The notes beneath the pieces were generated by a model. The model saw only the letters and a program-made list of their open reading frames with translations. It was not told where the DNA came from and searched no databases. Shown piece after piece: positions 60,561-64,000 of a DNA stretch of 64,000 nucleotides. Position 1 is the stretch's first letter, and each line of letters opens with the position of its first letter. A program made the position numbers and the translations under genes. The stretch is from positions 1 to 64,000 of the forward strand of contig QXWV01000107.1 in NCBI GenBank assembly GCA_009911195.1. Reading direction: 5' to 3'. This DNA is from Lachnospiraceae bacterium. GTDB lineage: Bacteria > Bacillota > Clostridia > Lachnospirales > Lachnospiraceae.

Positions 60561-62603
60561 CTATTGCCTCAGCCTTTTGGGGAAAAAAATACTTCTCACC
60601 AGCCTGGCAATGGCAATAATAACCACTGTTAAAATAATAATTGCCAGAAGGATGGCCACCACAATCATAGCGGCATATTTATTAGGGCTTTTTATCAGGC
60701 TGATAAGGTCTTTTTTATCTTCCACATTTTTTCTTCCCCTGTTTTCTTTGTAGTATTCCGGGATTTCCGGTATACCGTCGACATTGGTTTCAAAAGATGC
60801 GATATACTTAGCGATTCCTGCCCAGGCTTTCAGTTCTTTGTCCCCATCGTAGACAATACAGTCTTCAAAGTCAGTAACCGGTGTCCCGTCTGCATATTTA
60901 GGTACCAGCGACAACAGGCCATAAGACTTATCCGTTACTTCGCTAAGCATTTGGCCGGAATATAAGTCAGCCACCACCCTGTAAAGTTTGTCATCCTCCA
61001 GTTCTATCCGTTCGATTCCCCCGGCCGCTCCACCAGGCAACATATGGCCGTTATCCCCTCTGGTCATGTATACATCCGTTACTTTATTCAGTATGAGCCG
61101 GTGGGGATTGTAAGTCATGTTCAGGCCGCTCATATACAAGCGGGCTGTTTTCATGAAATCCGATATGGAAGCATCTATTTCCGCTGCAATTTTCAGTTCT
61201 TTCCCTGTCAGGTAAACGCTGACCAACGGGTAACCAGGAATGCCGTCCTTGCCGATTCCAAGGGAGAAAGAGTTGAAAACATCTTCTACGGTGATATCCC
61301 CCGGCACATAAGTATCCCTCACTGTTCCGCTGGGTACCACAGCCATATCCACAGGAATCCCGTCATATCCCTTTGCTGTTTCCACCGCATATATGTAGGC
61401 ATCCGCCATCAGGTTGCCCAGGTTGTGCTCCGTATGCTGCTGTTCCAGCGCCTGTACGGTACTGAATGCATAGCTGTTATGGGCCAGCACCTGGTCCGAG
61501 GTATATGAAAAAAGTGACAGGTAATCTTCATCAATTGTTTTCTCGAATTCGGCAATCCGGGCTTTCATCCCATCATCTTCCGGCACATCTTCCGTGGTCG
61601 GTATCAGCTCATAGTCTTCCATCGACCATCTGCCGCCCTCTTTTTGAGCCATAGTAAAAGCGCCCACCGCTTTTCCGTATTCCCCTGCGGAAACAATGTA
61701 TGTATTCCCATATACAAGTGGCTCTTCCAGCGTAGTATGGGAATGCCCGCTGATAATTACATCCAGCTCCGGTACTTTTTGGGCGATAATTTCGTCTTCC
61801 GATTTCTTCCTGTCTTCATTTGTTCCGCAATGGGACAGGCATACCAGCATGTCCACATCCTCATTTCTACGGATTTCCGCCACAGTCTCCGCTACCGCGT
61901 CTGCCGGGTTTTTGAAAGAAAGGGCACAAGTGGGGGCGCAGGCCAGTGCATCCTGCCCAAACACTCCGAGCAAAGCAATTTTTATGCCGTTCTTCTCCAC
62001 AATTATATAGTCTTTTACCCCATATTCCTGGAATGCCGCCTTTATCCCGAGCTGTTCCTCCCCCGCCTGGCTCCAGTCCACATTACAGACTAAAAGGGCC
62101 GGAAGCCCATCGCCGCTTCCTGCCGCTGTCCGCAGCATATTTTCCAGCCCTTTGGAGCGGAAATCAAATTCATGGTTGCCAAATGTGGTGGCATCATACC
62201 CCAGCGCCCCCATCAGCCGTAGTTCCGATGCCTGGGTTTCATACACCGTTTGGAAAAGGCTTCCCATGGAGAAATCTCCACCATCCACAAGCAACAGCTC
62301 CGGAGACTGCCCCCTTTTTTCCTTAATAATCGTTTGTATTCTGGCAAATCCACCGATATTCACATTTGAGCCTTCATAAACCGTCTGGAAGCTGTTAATA
62401 TGGGAATGCATGTCATGGGTAAACAGGATGCATACCCGATTCCCTTCTTCTGCCGCCGACCCTTTTCCTCCCCCTGCTGCCCAAAACAGCAGCAGGAAAG
62501 CTAAGGCCACAATCCACCGGATATACTGAATTTTTTTCAAATTTTTGATTTTATTCCTCATTCTAATAACCATGCCCTTTCTGTAGCCTTGGCGAAACCT
62601 CAT
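60561..62603 (-). CDS. Membrane-anchored 5'-nucleotidase/metallophosphatase (UshA-like)
   Basis: The 680-aa product has an N-terminal signal/anchor (IRWIVALAFLLLFWAAGG, about 29-46) and a metallophosphatase domain (about 55-350) with FTHDMHSHI, LLVDGGDFSMGS, FGNHEFDFR, CLSHCG and SGHSHTTLE. The 5'-nucleotidase C domain follows (about 385-590: VVPSGTVRDTYVPGDITVEDVFNSFSLG). It ends with a transmembrane helix (MIVVAILLAIIILTVVIIAIARL) and basic tail. It should release phosphate from nucleotides at the cell surface. Its ATG overlaps the upstream stop as ATGA. Confidence 0.92.
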   Translation of the reverse strand: MRFRQGYRKGMVIRMRNKIKNLKKIQYIRWIVALAFLLLFWAAGGGKGSAAEEGNRVCILFTHDMHSHINSFQTVYEGSNVNIGGFARIQTIIKEKRGQSPELLLVDGGDFSMGSLFQTVYETQASELRLMGALGYDATTFGNHEFDFRSKGLENMLRTAAGSGDGLPALLVCNVDWSQAGEEQLGIKAAFQEYGVKDYIIVEKNGIKIALLGVFGQDALACAPTCALSFKNPADAVAETVAEIRRNEDVDMLVCLSHCGTNEDRKKSEDEIIAQKVPELDVIISGHSHTTLEEPLVYGNTYIVSAGEYGKAVGAFTMAQKEGGRWSMEDYELIPTTEDVPEDDGMKARIAEFEKTIDEDYLSLFSYTSDQVLAHNSYAFSTVQALEQQHTEHNLGNLMADAYIYAVETAKGYDGIPVDMAVVPSGTVRDTYVPGDITVEDVFNSFSLGIGKDGIPGYPLVSVYLTGKELKIAAEIDASISDFMKTARLYMSGLNMTYNPHRLILNKVTDVYMTRGDNGHMLPGGAAGGIERIELEDDKLYRVVADLYSGQMLSEVTDKSYGLLSLVPKYADGTPVTDFEDCIVYDGDKELKAWAGIAKYIASFETNVDGIPEIPEYYKENRGRKNVEDKKDLISLIKSPNKYAAMIVVAILLAIIILTVVIIAIARLVRSIFFPKRLRQ

Positions 62604-64000
62604 TCTTTCCTTGCAGTGCGCAAATTCTCCAGCTCCTTCTTTATTTCTTCCCCCACGCCGTCCAACAGGTAATTTCTCCCTTCCGGCTTTTTATCCTCAT
62701 ATGCCCTTTGAATTTCCTCCGAAGCCCTTTGGATTTCTTCCTTTAATTCCCTTGCCGAAAACAATGTACAGCCCTTTCCCCTGATAATAATCTGCTCCAG
62801 CCCATCCGAAGTCGCTACGGCCACATCATCTTTGTTTCCATGCTGATAAGCAAATTTTTCTATATACGCATCCGCTGTCTCCGCTTCCTTTGTATATACC
62901 ACATGGATATTTTGATAGTCAAAAATTTCCGTATCGTGCCCCTGCACCCGGTATGCATCGAAAACAAGAATCAAATGGCATTTCCTGATTCCCTGATAAT
63001 TGCAGAGAATATCCATCAGCCTTCCCCTTGCCCCATCTATGCTCACCTTCGCCAACTCCTTTAATTCATCCCAGGCAAAAATGATATTATAGCCATCCAC
63101 CAGAAGGTATTTTTCCCTATTTCCCCCTTTATATTTCTTATTTTCCTGCATCTCGTAAATACGGGTTTGGGATGGTACACCCCCTTTGTTTCCGGCCGAT
63201 ATTCCCCTTTCTTTATCCCCTATTCTCCGGTTTCCGGTTTTTCCATTCCCTGGCTTCCCTTTTCCCGGCCCCCGCTTTCCACTTTTGTTGGCATACAGGG
63301 CCTTTTCCAAAATGGCGTCCACTTCCTCTGTTCCCAACCATTTTCCGGCAGCAGCTTCCTCTTCCTGTGCTTCTTTTCTCCTTTTCCGCTGCAAAGGCCC
63401 GTTATTTTCCCCCTCCATTATCTCTTCATGCTTCAATACGAATGGAACATTTTCTTCCCCTCTAAATTTCCTCCCCGAAAGGCAGCTTTCCACATGCATA
63501 TAGTCTTTCACTTCATCCCATTCCACATAAAAGCCTGCCCCGTGGGCACAAAATATAGAACCGGCTGGGTTTTCCGTATCCCTTTCCGCCTCATAGCCGC
63601 TTTGTTCTATGATTTCCTCCGCATTATGGCAAGGCTCATACCCCCTAAATGTACAAAACAGCTTCCCATGCCCTTTCGTGTAAGCAGCCACTTCCCTGGG
63701 GTAATCCTGCATGGAAGCCACCGGGGCAAATCCTGTCAACACTGCTATCTCCCCTTCCAAATCCGGAGCGGAAAAAGCAGCACACCTTTTCTCCAAATCT
63801 GCCATGGCCCGTCCAATCATCTTCCCCGGAATCTCCAGCCGAAAATCATAATAAGGCTCTAACAGCACCGATTCCGCTTCCATCAGCCCCTGGCGCACTG
63901 CCCGGTAAGAAGCCTGGCGGAAATCCCCACCTTCCGTATGCTTTTGATGAGCCCTTCCCCCTATTAATGTAAGCTTCATATCCGTGATAGGCGACCCTGT
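62600..64000 (-). CDS. TetM-like ribosomal-protection GTPase C-terminus fused to a YacP/Rae1 NYN ribonuclease domain (5' end outside window)
   Basis: The frame is open to the right edge, reading GSPITD-MKLTLIGGRAHQKHTEGGDFRQASYRAVRQGL, the end of EF-G domain IV of TetM/TetW-type proteins. It continues as domain V (about residues 37-120 after that Met: VLLEPYYDFRLEIPGKMIGRAMADLEKR), then a basic and Gly/Lys-rich linker (about 165-285). The last 165 residues are a YacP/Rae1-type NYN domain: KYLLVDGYNIIFAWDEL, ILVFDAYRVQG, VYTKEAETADAYIEKFA, VATSDGLEQ, with the acidic catalytic residues kept. Rae1 of Bacillus subtilis cuts mRNA in the ribosomal A site, where TetM-type factors bind. The GTPase domain lies outside the window. 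It overlaps the nucleotidase gene by 4 nt. Confidence 0.85.
   Translation of the reverse strand, partial: TGSPITDMKLTLIGGRAHQKHTEGGDFRQASYRAVRQGLMEAESVLLEPYYDFRLEIPGKMIGRAMADLEKRCAAFSAPDLEGEIAVLTGFAPVASMQDYPREVAAYTKGHGKLFCTFRGYEPCHNAEEIIEQSGYEAERDTENPAGSIFCAHGAGFYVEWDEVKDYMHVESCLSGRKFRGEENVPFVLKHEEIMEGENNGPLQRKRRKEAQEEEAAAGKWLGTEEVDAILEKALYANKSGKRGPGKGKPGNGKTGNRRIGDKERGISAGNKGGVPSQTRIYEMQENKKYKGGNREKYLLVDGYNIIFAWDELKELAKVSIDGARGRLMDILCNYQGIRKCHLILVFDAYRVQGHDTEIFDYQNIHVVYTKEAETADAYIEKFAYQHGNKDDVAVATSDGLEQIIIRGKGCTLFSARELKEEIQRASEEIQRAYEDKKPEGRNYLLDGVGEEIKKELENLRTARKE

Noticed and set aside
1-64000. CRISPR array
   Set aside because: The only regularly spaced repeats are the 23-bp iterons (no unique spacers of CRISPR length), the fliY coding repeat and the two-unit repeat near the tRNA.

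Overview
The window comes from a motile, spore-forming, low-to-mid G+C anaerobic Firmicute, most likely a Lachnospiraceae (Clostridium cluster XIVa) member. Four things point there: the gene order comM-dprA-topA-codY-flgB with a single long flagellar/chemotaxis operon running into rpsB-tsf; an intact sporulation sigma factor of the SigK type; anaerobe redox genes (rubrerythrin, PerR, a rubredoxin-glutamate synthase fusion); and a clostridial conjugative-element backbone (PcfB, a VirD4-type coupling protein, ParA/ParB/RepA). Almost everything is on the minus strand, so operons read from high to low coordinates. All family assignments are by eye from the sequence; no database search was run.

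Region 1 (1-6.6 kb) is one end of an integrative/conjugative or plasmid-like element. Reading down the minus strand it carries DUF6075- and DUF3970-like small genes, parA, parB, a RepA-type replication initiator with seven exact 23-bp iterons inside its coding sequence, small hypothetical genes with prominent palindromes, pcfB, and a coupling-protein gene broken at the window edge. Region 2 (6.6-9.9 kb) is AT-rich accessory cargo: an unrecognised 354-aa cysteine-rich protein, an Xre regulator flanked by twin operator-like dyads, a decayed SIR2-like gene, and a 59-aa small protein. The cargo ends just downstream of the tsf terminator.

Region 3 (10-44 kb) is core genome. Transcription from a sigma-A-like promoter at 43.9 kb covers flgB, flgC, fliE-fliF-fliG-fliH-fliI-fliJ, a MotE/MgtE-N-like gene, fliK, flgD, a TIGR02530-like gene, flgE (split by a frameshift), flbD, motA, motB, fliL, fliM, fliY, cheY, fliO-fliP-fliQ-fliR, flhB, flhA, flhF, flhG, a PilZ/YcgR protein, cheC, cheD, sigma-28, a FapA-like gene and three hypothetical genes. 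rpsB-tsf then follow with their own promoter. Together these genes encode the basal body, export gate, hook, C-ring, stator, placement GTPases and part of the CheY dephosphorylation/receptor-deamidation circuit.

Region 4 (44-55.5 kb) holds codY, topA, dprA, comM, a degenerate HD-GYP protein, sigK, hflX, an Eis-like acetyltransferase and ispF. Region 5 (55.6-64 kb) holds an orphan plus-strand gene, tRNA-Ala(CGC) with a tandem repeat, a peroxide/redox cluster (perR with a perfect 15-bp Per-box-like dyad, rubredoxin-glutamate synthase, rubrerythrin), a MATE exporter, a membrane-anchored 5'-nucleotidase, and the C-terminal part of a TetM-like ribosomal-protection protein fused to a YacP/Rae1-type NYN ribonuclease domain.

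The strongest leads are the translation-factor/Rae1 fusion at the right edge, the Xre plus 354-aa protein module, the intragenic iteron array, the split hook gene, and a structured element between flgE and flbD.
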